A stretch of DNA of 64,000 nucleotides from Colwellia sp. GTDB taxonomy: Bacteria > Pseudomonadota > Gammaproteobacteria > Enterobacterales > Alteromonadaceae. Shown here piece after piece: positions 26,335 through 35,476 of this stretch (the stretch's first letter is position 1; every line of letters starts with the position of its first letter). A model generated the notes under the pieces. That model was not told where the DNA came from and searched no databases. It worked only from the letters and a program-made list of their open reading frames with translations. The translations under genes were made by a program, and so were the position numbers. The DNA lies in the NCBI GenBank assembly GCA_029938115.1, contig JAPYOP010000008.1, forward strand, positions 1 to 64,000, written 5' to 3'.

Positions 26335-29300
26335 TTCCTTCTCCTGTGTTATCGACATCAAAATCGCCTGCAATATCATAGAAGGCTATCGGAATAGTTT
26401 TATCTTGTTTCTTGAGCCTTACCAATATATCGGATTTTTCTTGCTGCGCTGCCTGTACTCTATTCAGTTCACCTTGTTGAAAATCAGCGATTTCATCGTT
26501 GGTTGCTTTACTAATGCTATCAAGAGCAAGAGAGAAATTATTTTTAGTGTGTGGTAAATCAAATAAACTAACCAATATAGTGTTATCAGGCTGCTTCATA
26601 TTAATTTTTGCCTTAGCAAACAAGTCATGACCATCAATAAAAAGCTTTAATACATCATGAGGCTGTATATTCTTCTGCTCAGCAATGCCCGTAGGTATTG
26701 ACACGGTATTACCAGAAAACATGAGGATAAATTCAGGTAAACACCTTGTTTGCTGATCAGCTAAAAACCAAGGAAGGCTTTGAATAGCAATTAAGTTTTC
26801 GGGTTCTTCTATTGATAATATAGGCCATAACTTATCTAACTTTTCAGTCACACTCACCTGCGGTGATTCATCAAAGTAAACAGATAAACTAAGGTTTAAT
26901 AAGTTTTCATTCGCTGCATTTATCAGCTCACCATTAACTTCTTGCTGGTGCTGAAAAATTGACTGATTAGAATTCCATTCGGGCGACCACGCATGAGGCA
27001 TATTACTGCTATTTCTAGCATCACTTCCTTCCATAGAATAATTTAAAACGCCATTTTGACTACGCTCAAGATACGTTTTTACTTCATGTACAGACTGATT
27101 TGCCATTTCAGCAGTCCGCCCACTTGCTCGGTGCGTTTGCCTAGAAACGCCATTACTGGTCTGATTTTTCTGCTCTCTTTGACAGGTCAGAACTTGTAAA
27201 GCCCAGGGTTCACCATGCTTAGCAAAAAATGATTGTAGTTGTTCTAAACTATTAAAGTTTATCTCATGGTGATTAAAGAGGTGCTTCGCTAACAAGCTCA
27301 GCCAATGCCAATTTTCCATAATAGGTTTCACTGGAATATGCACTGAATAGAAGCGCTGTAATCGTCCTTGAAAATTAACAAAGTGGCCATTACTTTCACT
27401 CACTGCAGCCACAGGCAAAACAATATCAGACATTTGTGTCGAATCATTATGAGTATGATCAAGTACTATCATCGTTTTGCAATGCTGGCGTAGTTGCTGA
27501 CTTTGCTTGTTACTTAATTGGGCTAAGTCTTGCTCAAGGATAACCAAACTTGTTGGCACATCTCGACTACTTGCACACTGCTCAATAACTTGCTCTATAG
27601 ATAAAGCACATTCACTAAGAAAATGCAGGTTACCAACACTATTACACTCTGGCGCAACAATCGTTAATTCAGGCGAAAAGCCATGGGATTGTTGTGATAA
27701 ACAAGCCATGAGATCATCAATAGCAGCAAGTAATGCTGGCGATTTAAGTGATAACCCAGTAACTATTAATGGCATTTTTGCTTGTGATAAAGCCCGCGCG
27801 AGTAATAACAAGAACGTATCTTCATGATTAGAGCTTTTTACATCCGAGTTATCACTACCGACACTCTCTGTTGCTGATATTATTTGCCCACTTAGCATCA
27901 CTACCGTATCACTAATTGCAAAATCATCTTTTAACATGTTTGTTAAGCGAGTTAAGCAATTAATTATTTGTTGGGGGGATAAGACCAAAGCGCCATTAGC
28001 ATTTTGATCAAACTCACTTGGTTGTGCCTGTAATGAAAACAAAGGTGTACTTGTGTTTCCTGCATACGTTCGAACGGCTGAGTCTTGCCAGTGCTTAACG
28101 CCAATGCTATCCGCTTTATCTAGGGCTGCATTTCTAAGTACTTGTTTGATGGTTAAAGATAAACGTGGCGCTGTTTGCTCAACAAGTTCACCAATAATAA
28201 AAACTAAGTCATGCTCTTTTTCGCCATTGCCATGCTGTACTCTATTTTCTATGCCCGCTAAACTTTGCTGTGGATACTGAGTTAACAGCTGCTTGTGTCT
28301 TAAGGCTAATTGCATTTCTTGATTAGTATAACCGAGAGAGAAGTTCTCTTTACCCACTAAGTATTTTAATAACCGGTTAGCTTCAAACGAAGCTCGAGCT
28401 GACCCAATTCCGATAAAATGTTCACCGCGGTGCTGCGCCATTTCTTTAGCAAAACTTTTTTCATTAAACATGCCGATACTTGGCTCACCTACTTTAGTAT
28501 TTATACCTTTGACACTTTTTATTCTTTTGCTTGAGTTAACAAAACCAATACCAAAACGACCACGGTCACACAAAAAATATCCATTAATATTGTGGTTATA
28601 GCGATTCATCACCCGACGAACTGAGCCATATCGCTCGCCAACGCTGGTATTACAACCTATTGAACAATGCGCGCACACAGAAGGTGCAGATTGCAAATCC
28701 CATTTACGAGTATAATGTGCTGAAAAAAGTTTATTAGTAAAAACGCCTGTTGGACACACCTCTACTAAGTTGCCGCTAAACGAGCTTTCTAACGCGCCAT
28801 CTTTTTGTCTACCGAAATAAACTTGATTACGAGAGCCAAAAACATCAAAGTCTTTACCGCCCGCATAGTCCTTATAAAAGCGAACACAACGATAACAAGT
28901 AATACAGCGGTTCATTTCATGCCCAACCAACTCACCCAAATATTGATTAGTAAACGTGCGTTTTTCACCTTTATACTGACGAGAACTGTGGCCTGTCATC
29001 ACCGTCATATCTTGTAGGTGACACTCACCACCTTCTGCGCAAACAGGGCAATCATGAGGATGGTTGGTCATCATGGCAGCAATAACTTGTTCTCTAAATT
29101 TTGTCGATGCACTATCTTTAAGGCCAATACGCATGCCATCTGTCACTGGTGTCATACACGACATGACCATGCGACCACGGGTATCATTTTCATCCATATA
29201 TTGGGTAACGGCACATTGGCGACAAGCACCTACGGAGCCCATTGATGGGTGCCAACAAAAATATGGTAAATTTAGTTTATTAGATAATACACCTGCGAGT

Positions 29301-29380
29301 AGATTGTTATCTGTTGAGACTTGATAGGGCACATCATCAATATAAATTGTGATTTTTTTATCTTTTTGATTATTCGCCAT
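26327..29380 (-). CDS. nuoG: NADH-quinone oxidoreductase subunit G
   Basis: A 1017-aa peripheral-arm subunit carrying Fe-S clusters. Ligand motifs are visible for the 2Fe-2S cluster (CWHPSMGSVGACRQC), the His/Cys-ligated 4Fe-4S cluster (HPHDCPVCAEGGECHLQD), the cluster formed by CITCYRCVRF with CPTGVF, and the additional N7-type cluster (CAHCSIGC). A molybdopterin-oxidoreductase-like domain without catalytic function follows. It is about 100 residues longer than E. coli NuoG (about 908); a polar, low-complexity stretch at about 740-800 accounts for part of this. It overlaps nuoF by 11 nt. Confidence 0.95.
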   Translation of the reverse strand: MANNQKDKKITIYIDDVPYQVSTDNNLLAGVLSNKLNLPYFCWHPSMGSVGACRQCAVTQYMDENDTRGRMVMSCMTPVTDGMRIGLKDSASTKFREQVIAAMMTNHPHDCPVCAEGGECHLQDMTVMTGHSSRQYKGEKRTFTNQYLGELVGHEMNRCITCYRCVRFYKDYAGGKDFDVFGSRNQVYFGRQKDGALESSFSGNLVEVCPTGVFTNKLFSAHYTRKWDLQSAPSVCAHCSIGCNTSVGERYGSVRRVMNRYNHNINGYFLCDRGRFGIGFVNSSKRIKSVKGINTKVGEPSIGMFNEKSFAKEMAQHRGEHFIGIGSARASFEANRLLKYLVGKENFSLGYTNQEMQLALRHKQLLTQYPQQSLAGIENRVQHGNGEKEHDLVFIIGELVEQTAPRLSLTIKQVLRNAALDKADSIGVKHWQDSAVRTYAGNTSTPLFSLQAQPSEFDQNANGALVLSPQQIINCLTRLTNMLKDDFAISDTVVMLSGQIISATESVGSDNSDVKSSNHEDTFLLLLARALSQAKMPLIVTGLSLKSPALLAAIDDLMACLSQQSHGFSPELTIVAPECNSVGNLHFLSECALSIEQVIEQCASSRDVPTSLVILEQDLAQLSNKQSQQLRQHCKTMIVLDHTHNDSTQMSDIVLPVAAVSESNGHFVNFQGRLQRFYSVHIPVKPIMENWHWLSLLAKHLFNHHEINFNSLEQLQSFFAKHGEPWALQVLTCQREQKNQTSNGVSRQTHRASGRTAEMANQSVHEVKTYLERSQNGVLNYSMEGSDARNSSNMPHAWSPEWNSNQSIFQHQQEVNGELINAANENLLNLSLSVYFDESPQVSVTEKLDKLWPILSIEEPENLIAIQSLPWFLADQQTRCLPEFILMFSGNTVSIPTGIAEQKNIQPHDVLKLFIDGHDLFAKAKINMKQPDNTILVSLFDLPHTKNNFSLALDSISKATNDEIADFQQGELNRVQAAQQEKSDILVRLKKQDKTIPIAFYDIAGDFDVDNTGEGNG

Positions 29381-30815
29381 GATTCGCCTCCTTTTTATTA
29401 CTCACCAACTGCTCTTGATGATTCTGCTTATTTGCCTCAATTGGACAACACCCCTGCTCAATGTGCTGTTCAAAATCATATTTAAAATAGCGCATTGCAC
29501 TTTTAAGCGGCTCAACAGCACCCGGAGCTAAAGCACAATGGGTTTTTCCTAACCACATAAAGTCACATAATTCATTTAATTGCGTTAAATCTTCATGGCT
29601 ACCTTGACCTTGTTCAATACGCGTTAAAATTTCGACCGCCCATGGTGTACCGTCTCGACAAGGGGTGCACCAACCACAAGACTCTTGCGCAAAAAACTGT
29701 AATAAATTAAGTACCATAGCAACAGGGCAATGCTTATCGCCTAAAACAATTAGCCCGCCTGTACCTAAGCGACTGCCTGCTTTACCAATTGAATCAAAGT
29801 CCATTGGCGTATCAAGGTGTTTCTCTGTTAAAAAATCTGTTGATGCGCCGCCGGGTAAAAGCCCTTTTAAGTTAGCACCATCTTTCATTCCGCCAGCGTA
29901 GTCATAAAGAAGTTCTCGAATAGTAACGCCCATAGGTAACTCCCAAACGCCTGGGTTTTTTACTTGACCACAAGCTGCATACATTTTTGTACCTGGGTCA
30001 CTATCAGGCGATAAATCTTTAAACCATGCACTGCCATGCTTTAAAATGTGCGGTAAGTTACACAAGGTTTCGACATTGTTTACTACGGTAGGTTTCCCAA
30101 ATAAACCACTGACTTGTGGAAATGGTGGTTTAGCTCTAGGAGTGGCTCGCTTTCCTTCTAAGGCATTAATAAGTGCAGTTTCTTCTCCGCAAATATAACG
30201 GCCTGCACTGGTGTGAAGGTACAAATCTAGTTGATAGTTGGTTCCTTGAATGTTCTCCCCTAACCATTTGTTTTCATAAGCTTCATCGATAGCATGTTGC
30301 AAACGCTCTGCCGCAAGAAAATACTCGCCTCGTAAAAAAATATAGGCCTTATTGGCACTTATGGTATAACTGGCAATGATCATAGCTTCAATCAATTGAT
30401 GCGGAACACCTTCTAAAAGATACCTGTCTTTAAAAGTACCTGGCTCCATTTCATCCCCGTTACAGATTAAGTAACTGTTTTCGTGCTCGTTTGCATTTTG
30501 GTTAAAAGGCGAATCTGTTGATATTTTTTTCTCTTGCAACGCAGGCACGCAGCTCCACTTCATACCAGTAGGAAAGCCAGCACCACCACGACCTTTCAAG
30601 CCTGAATCACTAACAAGTTCTAATACACCTTTAGGGCTAAATTCTTTTAACGCCTTGGTTGCTCCCATATAACCACCGGCTTTAATATAACCATTAAAAT
30701 CAAGTGGGTTTTCAAGGTTTATCAAATGAGTCAAGGGTTTGGTTAGCGCCTGAGCTAGTGCTTGTTCAAGCCAGTTTTCGCTTGAAGAGGAATCATTAGG
30801 AGTGGTGTTAGTCAT
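29370..30815 (-). CDS. nuoF: NADH-quinone oxidoreductase subunit F (NADH/FMN-binding)
   Basis: A 481-aa subunit that oxidises NADH via FMN and passes electrons to cluster N3. The NADH/FMN-binding glycine-rich loop GLKGRGGAGFPTGMKWSC lies near 73-90. YICGEETALINALEGKRATP follows, and the 4Fe-4S ligands are in SCGWCTPCRDG and HCALAP. The N-terminal 40 residues and the C-terminal tail (about 450-481, Gln/Asn/Lys-rich) extend beyond the core. It overlaps nuoE by 8 nt. Confidence 0.97.
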   Translation of the reverse strand: MTNTTPNDSSSSENWLEQALAQALTKPLTHLINLENPLDFNGYIKAGGYMGATKALKEFSPKGVLELVSDSGLKGRGGAGFPTGMKWSCVPALQEKKISTDSPFNQNANEHENSYLICNGDEMEPGTFKDRYLLEGVPHQLIEAMIIASYTISANKAYIFLRGEYFLAAERLQHAIDEAYENKWLGENIQGTNYQLDLYLHTSAGRYICGEETALINALEGKRATPRAKPPFPQVSGLFGKPTVVNNVETLCNLPHILKHGSAWFKDLSPDSDPGTKMYAACGQVKNPGVWELPMGVTIRELLYDYAGGMKDGANLKGLLPGGASTDFLTEKHLDTPMDFDSIGKAGSRLGTGGLIVLGDKHCPVAMVLNLLQFFAQESCGWCTPCRDGTPWAVEILTRIEQGQGSHEDLTQLNELCDFMWLGKTHCALAPGAVEPLKSAMRYFKYDFEQHIEQGCCPIEANKQNHQEQLVSNKKEANHGE

Positions 30816-31380
30816 TACCTTCTCCTACGTTTTGGCTAAGGCCATTTAAAATAGCAACAACTGAATCTGAGGTAAGAGAATGATAGTGTTTACCACCAAT
30901 CATCATCGCCGGCGATTTATCACAACTGCCTAGGCAAACATTTGACAATAAAGTGAATTGCCCGTCAGATGTGGTTTGACCGTACACAATATTTAGGTGT
31001 TGTTTAATAACGTTTAAAATTTCATCGTAACCAGTTAAGTGGCAACTAATGCTATCGCATAAGTGAATAACGTAATGTCCTACTTTTTGTCGATATATTA
31101 GATTATAAAAAGTAGCCACCCCTTCAAGCTGTGCACTGGATATATTTAAACACTGAGCAATGGCAATAAGACTGTCATCACTTATCCACCCTCGATGCTG
31201 TTGCACAATTTTAAGCGCTTCAATACCCACAGACTCACGTGTTTCCATAATAGAAACTTCATGTTCAATAGCAGACATTTCTGCTGAGCTAAGGTATTGA
31301 TTAAAATCTACCTCTTCATCAGCTATCATGACGCTAGGTATTCTCTGGTTTAAACTAAAGTCATTATTATTATTGTTCAT
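30808..31380 (-). CDS. nuoE: NADH-quinone oxidoreductase subunit E
   Basis: A 190-aa thioredoxin-like subunit holding the 2Fe-2S cluster N1a. The four cysteines are in CDSISCHLTG and NVCLGSCDKSPAMMIGG. The helical N-terminal domain includes the block AQLEGVATFYNLIYRQKVG. It follows nuoCD after 61 nt and overlaps nuoF by 8 nt. Confidence 0.96.
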   Translation of the reverse strand: MNNNNNDFSLNQRIPSVMIADEEVDFNQYLSSAEMSAIEHEVSIMETRESVGIEALKIVQQHRGWISDDSLIAIAQCLNISSAQLEGVATFYNLIYRQKVGHYVIHLCDSISCHLTGYDEILNVIKQHLNIVYGQTTSDGQFTLLSNVCLGSCDKSPAMMIGGKHYHSLTSDSVVAILNGLSQNVGEGND

Positions 31381-31441
31381 AAATGCCTTTTCTTTTATCT
31401 TTATTTACTTCGCAACTTAGCGATCGAAACTCAAAGCTTTG

Positions 31442-33256
31442 CTATCTATCGACATCTGCCATCACGTAGTCAACACTGCCTAATGTGGCAATTAAATCAG
31501 CCACCATTTGTCCTTTACTTATCAATGGCAGCATTTGTAAATGAGCAAAGCTTGGTGTGCGAATTCGAGTGCGATAACTCATGGTGCTGCCATCACTAAT
31601 CAAGTGATACCCCATAATGCCTTTAGTTCCTTCAACAAACATTGATACTTCACCCACAGGTATCACTGGGCCCCACGTGACATTAATAAAATGAGGAATT
31701 AGGGTGTCAATGTCTTGCATAGTGCGTGACTTATCAGGTGGTGTTGTTTGTGGATGCTCTGCTTTATACGGACCTTCTGGCATATTATTTAAGCATTGCT
31801 CAATAATACGAATACTCTGGCGCATTTCTTCTACTCGTACACGGCACCGGTCGTAACAATCACCTTTGTGACCAAGAGGTACCTCAAAATCAAATTGATC
31901 ATACCCCCCATAAGGTCGCTGTTTTCTTAAATCCCATGAGTAACCAGTAGCGCGTAATCCAGGTCCTGTTACGCCCCACTCTAAAGCTTCTTTGCTTGAA
32001 TAGGCGCCAACATCAACCGTTCTATTTTTCAATAAAGCATTTTGCATAACCATTTTTTCATATTCATCTAAACGCTTGGGTAAATAATTAACATAATCTC
32101 TAACCAATTTATCCCATCCTTGAGGCAAATCTTGAGCAACACCGCCAATTCTGAACCAACTTGGATGCATACGTGCGCCAGTAAATGCTTCAATAATTGC
32201 AAACAGCTTTTCACGGTCGATAAACATATAAAAAATAGGTGATAACGCGCCAATATCTTGCGCAAAAGTTCCATAAAAAAGTAAGTGCGATAGAATTCGA
32301 AACATTTCAGAGGTCATTATGCGGATAACTTTGGCTCTATCTGGCACTGTAATGCCAGCAAGTTTTTCTACTGCCATCACATAAGGAAAATTATTCATTA
32401 CGCCGCCGAGATAGTCGATGCGGTCAGTGTAAGGAATATAACTATGCCAAGATTGACGCTCTCCCATTTTTTCAGCGCCGCGATGGTGGTAACCAATATC
32501 AGGCACACAATCAACTATTTCTTCACCATCCATTTGTAAAACAATACGAAATGCACCATGAACACTGGGGTGATTCGGCCCAAGGTTTAGAAACATAAAA
32601 TCATTATTTTTATTCTGACGCTTCATACCCCAAGCTTCTGGGTTAAACTTCAATGCTTGTTGTTCTTTATCTTGTTCATCAGGGGGTAAAGTAAAGGGTG
32701 CCATTTCAGTAGCACGAGCAGGATGAGTCTTTAGTAGTGGATGTCCTTGCCAAGTATTTGGCATCAAAATTCGACACAAGTAGGGATGACCGGTGAAGTT
32801 AATGCCAAACATATCCCAAACTTCTCGTTCATACCAGTTTGCATTTGCCCAAATGCTACAGACACTATCAATGTTTTTATCTTGTGCAGAAATGGCGACT
32901 TTCAAACGAATGTCTTGATTTCTCTGATGTGAGCGCAAATGATAATTAAGGGTAAAATCACTGACAGAGTTACCTTTATGCTGACGCTCAGTTTCATCAA
33001 TAGCACTTAAGTCAAAACACATGTCAAAAGGCTTAGATAAATCATACTTTAGCGCTTGCATCAATTTACAAAGTTTATCTTTGTCTAACCAAAAACTGGG
33101 AATGTCATCTACAATGTTTTCAATTGCTGAAACCGGCGTTAAAGCAACATCAGGAGCTAGCGCTGATATTTCTTCAAATAAACTAATTACAGTAGTTTGC
33201 TGCCAATCTTTACTGACAGTCATGTCAATTATTTTTTTATTATTAGCAATAGTCAT
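31442..33256 (-). CDS. nuoCD: Fused NADH-quinone oxidoreductase subunit C/D
   Basis: A 604-aa fusion, as in enterobacteria and many gammaproteobacteria. The NuoC domain (about 15-195) contains [20 protein letters not shown]. The NuoD domain (about 210-604) contains [48 protein letters not shown] and the C-terminal end [15 protein letters not shown]. The NuoD part lines the quinone-binding site near cluster N2. It starts 28 nt after nuoB. Confidence 0.97.
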   Translation of the reverse strand: MTIANNKKIIDMTVSKDWQQTTVISLFEEISALAPDVALTPVSAIENIVDDIPSFWLDKDKLCKLMQALKYDLSKPFDMCFDLSAIDETERQHKGNSVSDFTLNYHLRSHQRNQDIRLKVAISAQDKNIDSVCSIWANANWYEREVWDMFGINFTGHPYLCRILMPNTWQGHPLLKTHPARATEMAPFTLPPDEQDKEQQALKFNPEAWGMKRQNKNNDFMFLNLGPNHPSVHGAFRIVLQMDGEEIVDCVPDIGYHHRGAEKMGERQSWHSYIPYTDRIDYLGGVMNNFPYVMAVEKLAGITVPDRAKVIRIMTSEMFRILSHLLFYGTFAQDIGALSPIFYMFIDREKLFAIIEAFTGARMHPSWFRIGGVAQDLPQGWDKLVRDYVNYLPKRLDEYEKMVMQNALLKNRTVDVGAYSSKEALEWGVTGPGLRATGYSWDLRKQRPYGGYDQFDFEVPLGHKGDCYDRCRVRVEEMRQSIRIIEQCLNNMPEGPYKAEHPQTTPPDKSRTMQDIDTLIPHFINVTWGPVIPVGEVSMFVEGTKGIMGYHLISDGSTMSYRTRIRTPSFAHLQMLPLISKGQMVADLIATLGSVDYVMADVDR

Positions 33257-33284
33257 AACTACATCCTTTCATAAATATAGCCCT

Positions 33285-33923
33285 TTATGACAAATCAGGT
33301 GAATCAAGATTAGTTACTTGAATGCGACTTTCATGCTTAATATCACGCAGCGATGGTTTAGCAATTTGCGATACGGATTGTTCTCCTACTACCCAACTTA
33401 ATGGCCGAGGTTGGTGCTGAATTTGATTTTGCAGTAATAACAGACCTTCAAGCAAAGCTTCAGGCCGTGGTGGGCAGCCAGGCACATAGACATCAACAGG
33501 AATAAACTTATCGACACCTTGTACAACAGAATAAATGTCATACATGCCGCCAGAGTTAGCGCAAGAGCCCATAGAAATAATCCAACGAGGCTCTAATAAC
33601 TGCTCATACAAATGTTGAATAACCGGTGCCATTTTTCGAAAGCAAGTTCCCGAGATAACCATCAAATCGGCTTGCCTTGGCGTCGCTCGAATAACTTCCG
33701 CGCCAAAACGTGCAATATCATGGCGAGAAGTGAAACTAGTTGCCATTTCTACATAACAGCAACTTAGACCAAAGTTAAATGGCCAAATAGAATTTTTTCG
33801 CCCCCAATTAACCATGTCATCAAGCTTAGCCATGAAGACACTGCGCTGTAACTCTTCTTCAGAAACCGCTTTTGCTTGGCTCATTTGCTCATCGAGTTTA
33901 GCTTTAGTTAACGACCACTCCAT
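33285..33923 (-). CDS. nuoB: NADH-quinone oxidoreductase subunit B
   Basis: A 212-aa subunit holding cluster N2, the final electron donor to quinone. The ligand motifs are [10 protein letters not shown] with its tandem cysteines, [20 protein letters not shown] and VPGCPPRPE. It overlaps nuoA by one base. The C-terminal tail after about residue 180 is polar and variable. Confidence 0.97.
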   Translation of the reverse strand: MEWSLTKAKLDEQMSQAKAVSEEELQRSVFMAKLDDMVNWGRKNSIWPFNFGLSCCYVEMATSFTSRHDIARFGAEVIRATPRQADLMVISGTCFRKMAPVIQHLYEQLLEPRWIISMGSCANSGGMYDIYSVVQGVDKFIPVDVYVPGCPPRPEALLEGLLLLQNQIQHQPRPLSWVVGEQSVSQIAKPSLRDIKHESRIQVTNLDSPDLS

Positions 33924-34378
33924 TAGAATCGTTCCTTTTTATTAAGATTTGAGTTGAGGTTTAAGTTATTGAAGTTTAATTGCTGTACTCGCATCGGTTG
34001 GTGACGATGTTTAAGCTCAAGAGCCCCAATGCGAATTAAATAAATAAGCGCAACGAGTAATACCAAAATAAAAACACTTGCTTCCGCAAAGCCAAGCCAA
34101 CCAACGTCATCAAAGGCAATAACCCAAGCAAAAAGGAATATTGTTTCTAGATCGAAAATAACAAAGAAAATTGCGTATAAAAAGAAGTGATTACCAAAAC
34201 GAGTTTTGTTGTTATCTACTGAAACAATCCCTGATTCATAAGGCGTATTTTTAGCACGAGATTTTGTTTTTGGCCCCAAGAAATGGGATAGCACCATCAT
34301 AAAAATTAGCATAGCGACTAAAATTACAAAATACGCCGCTATTGGCCAAATTTCATTAATTTGACTAGTTAATTCCAC
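33923..34378 (-). CDS. nuoA: NADH-quinone oxidoreductase subunit A
   Basis: A 151-aa first gene of the nuo operon, encoding a three-helix membrane subunit near the quinone chamber. The conserved loop [20 protein letters not shown] and the acidic helix [20 protein letters not shown] are intact. The tail after about 130 is Asn/Leu-rich and likely disordered. Confidence 0.96.
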   Translation of the reverse strand: MELTSQINEIWPIAAYFVILVAMLIFMMVLSHFLGPKTKSRAKNTPYESGIVSVDNNKTRFGNHFFLYAIFFVIFDLETIFLFAWVIAFDDVGWLGFAEASVFILVLLVALIYLIRIGALELKHRHQPMRVQQLNFNNLNLNSNLNKKERF

Positions 34379-34535
34379 TACGCCCCCAACTCCATTGTTT
34401 ATTATTATTTTTGATAAACAACTGGAAAAATATTATTTTTATTAGTTTGCTTTACTTTATAAGGTAAGCACTATGGCGGCAGACAACTTACCTTGCCGAA
34501 GCCGAACTGTTTTTATTGTGTACAAAATAAGCATA
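34379..34535 (-). promoter_or_regulatory. Putative nuo operon promoter and leader
   Basis: On the minus strand TATGCT (34530-34535) is the best -10, with only a weak -35 (TTTCAT at 16-nt spacing). It would give a leader of about 145 nt. Within the leader an inverted repeat AAGGTAAG/CTTACCTT (34461-34468 with 34487-34494, 18-nt loop) could fold or bind a regulator. No clear FNR or ArcA site was seen. The rest of the 442-nt divergent region (to 34820) is AT-rich with no gene. Confidence 0.35.
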
Positions 34536-34820
34536 GTAGAAATTAATAAAAATGAAACTTTTTATTTAAAATCAATATGAAGCTAACACGCAGTTAGTAT
34601 AAATAAAGGTTTGCCGCTCGGTTCTACCCATTAATTATCACTTGTGATTTTTACATTTGAGAAATCTACAAAATATATTTGTATAAAAGTTGTGGCGTTA
34701 TTTTACTTATCTGATAGATTTAAGGTTAAGTGCGAATATATACTGCGTTATCAACTCCCTATTTATAGTAAGTTGAGTAACATGAAATATTTTTTAAAAG
34801 CCAAATACAGGAGAGTTCTA

Positions 34821-35369
34821 ATGGCATTTGAAGTAACCTTTGAATTGAAAGAATCAGACCTTGATCATTTTCGTAATGTAATGAGAGAAGCCCAAGCAGG
34901 TTTAAAAGACTTGTCTGAACAAGATATTCTAACTAATGCAAAAAATTTAAGTGAAGAAGTACAAGGAAATGTGCCTGAGTTTGTAAAACTGCGCCTTGAA
35001 AAATTAGAAATTCTTGTCGCTATGATTGAAGATAGTGAATGGCAAATTCCTGAGCAAGAGCGTAGTGACGTAATTAGTGCTTTAGCTTACTTTAGTGACC
35101 CAGAAGACTTAGTACCTGACCATATTCCTGTTTTAGGTTTTTTAGATGATGCCATAATGATTGAACTGGTCGCTGAAGAACTACAACCAGACATAGAGGC
35201 ATTTACTGAGTTTTGTGCTTACAGAGAAAGAGAAGAAGATCGTGCTGGCGATACTACAATAACTCGTGAAGAGTGGCTAGGCTCTAAACGAAGAGAGTTA
35301 CATAGTCGTATGAGAAATAGACGATCTACTCGTCGAAGTGGCAGGTCATCATTTCGTTCGATTTTTTAA
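34821..35369 (+). CDS. DUF1232 (YkvA-type) protein
   Basis: 182 aa from ATG 34821. I choose this start because GGAG lies about 8 nt upstream and the first residues MAFEVTFELKESDLDHF begin the recognisable fold; about 60 codons of open frame further upstream look non-coding. The DUF1232 core is at about 75-130 (ISALAYFSDPEDLVPDHIPV and GFLDDAIMIELVAEELQPDI). The C-terminus (about 155-182) is strongly Arg/Ser-rich and may bind nucleic acid or membrane. Function is unknown. It is divergent from nuoA. Confidence 0.8.
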   Translation: MAFEVTFELKESDLDHFRNVMREAQAGLKDLSEQDILTNAKNLSEEVQGNVPEFVKLRLEKLEILVAMIEDSEWQIPEQERSDVISALAYFSDPEDLVPDHIPVLGFLDDAIMIELVAEELQPDIEAFTEFCAYREREEDRAGDTTITREEWLGSKRRELHSRMRNRRSTRRSGRSSFRSIF

Positions 35370-35433
35370 GTTAATTAAATCTTTACCCAAGCGAGCTCAA
35401 TATTCAATATATAGAGACGCTTGAGCAGAGCAT

Positions 35434-35473
35434 ATTACAAACACCATTGATAATTTAAAATGGTGTTTGTAAT
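35434..35473. terminator. 15-bp perfect hairpin between convergent genes
   Basis: Arms ATTACAAACACCATT (35434-35448) and AATGGTGTTTGTAAT (35459-35473) pair perfectly around a 10-nt A/T loop. It sits 4 nt from the stop codon of the Lon-like gene and 64 nt after the DUF1232 stop. There is no U-tract on either strand, although the stem is itself AT-rich. It probably marks the 3' ends of both transcripts. Confidence 0.55.
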
Positions 35474-35476
35474 CTA

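Noticed and set aside
25991-26557. 188-codon plus-strand open frame across nuoH/nuoG
   Set aside because: It lies opposite two well-conserved complex I genes and crosses their junction; the composition is that of a complementary frame.
18349-34378. Possible CRISPR, prophage or IS material in or near the long nuo operon
   Set aside because: No direct-repeat array, terminal inverted repeats, transposase or integrase was seen anywhere in the window; gene order is canonical.
34644-34820. N-terminal extension of the DUF1232 gene
   Set aside because: The upstream codons are AT-rich and atypical, while ATG 34821 has a GGAG ribosome-binding site and begins the recognisable fold.
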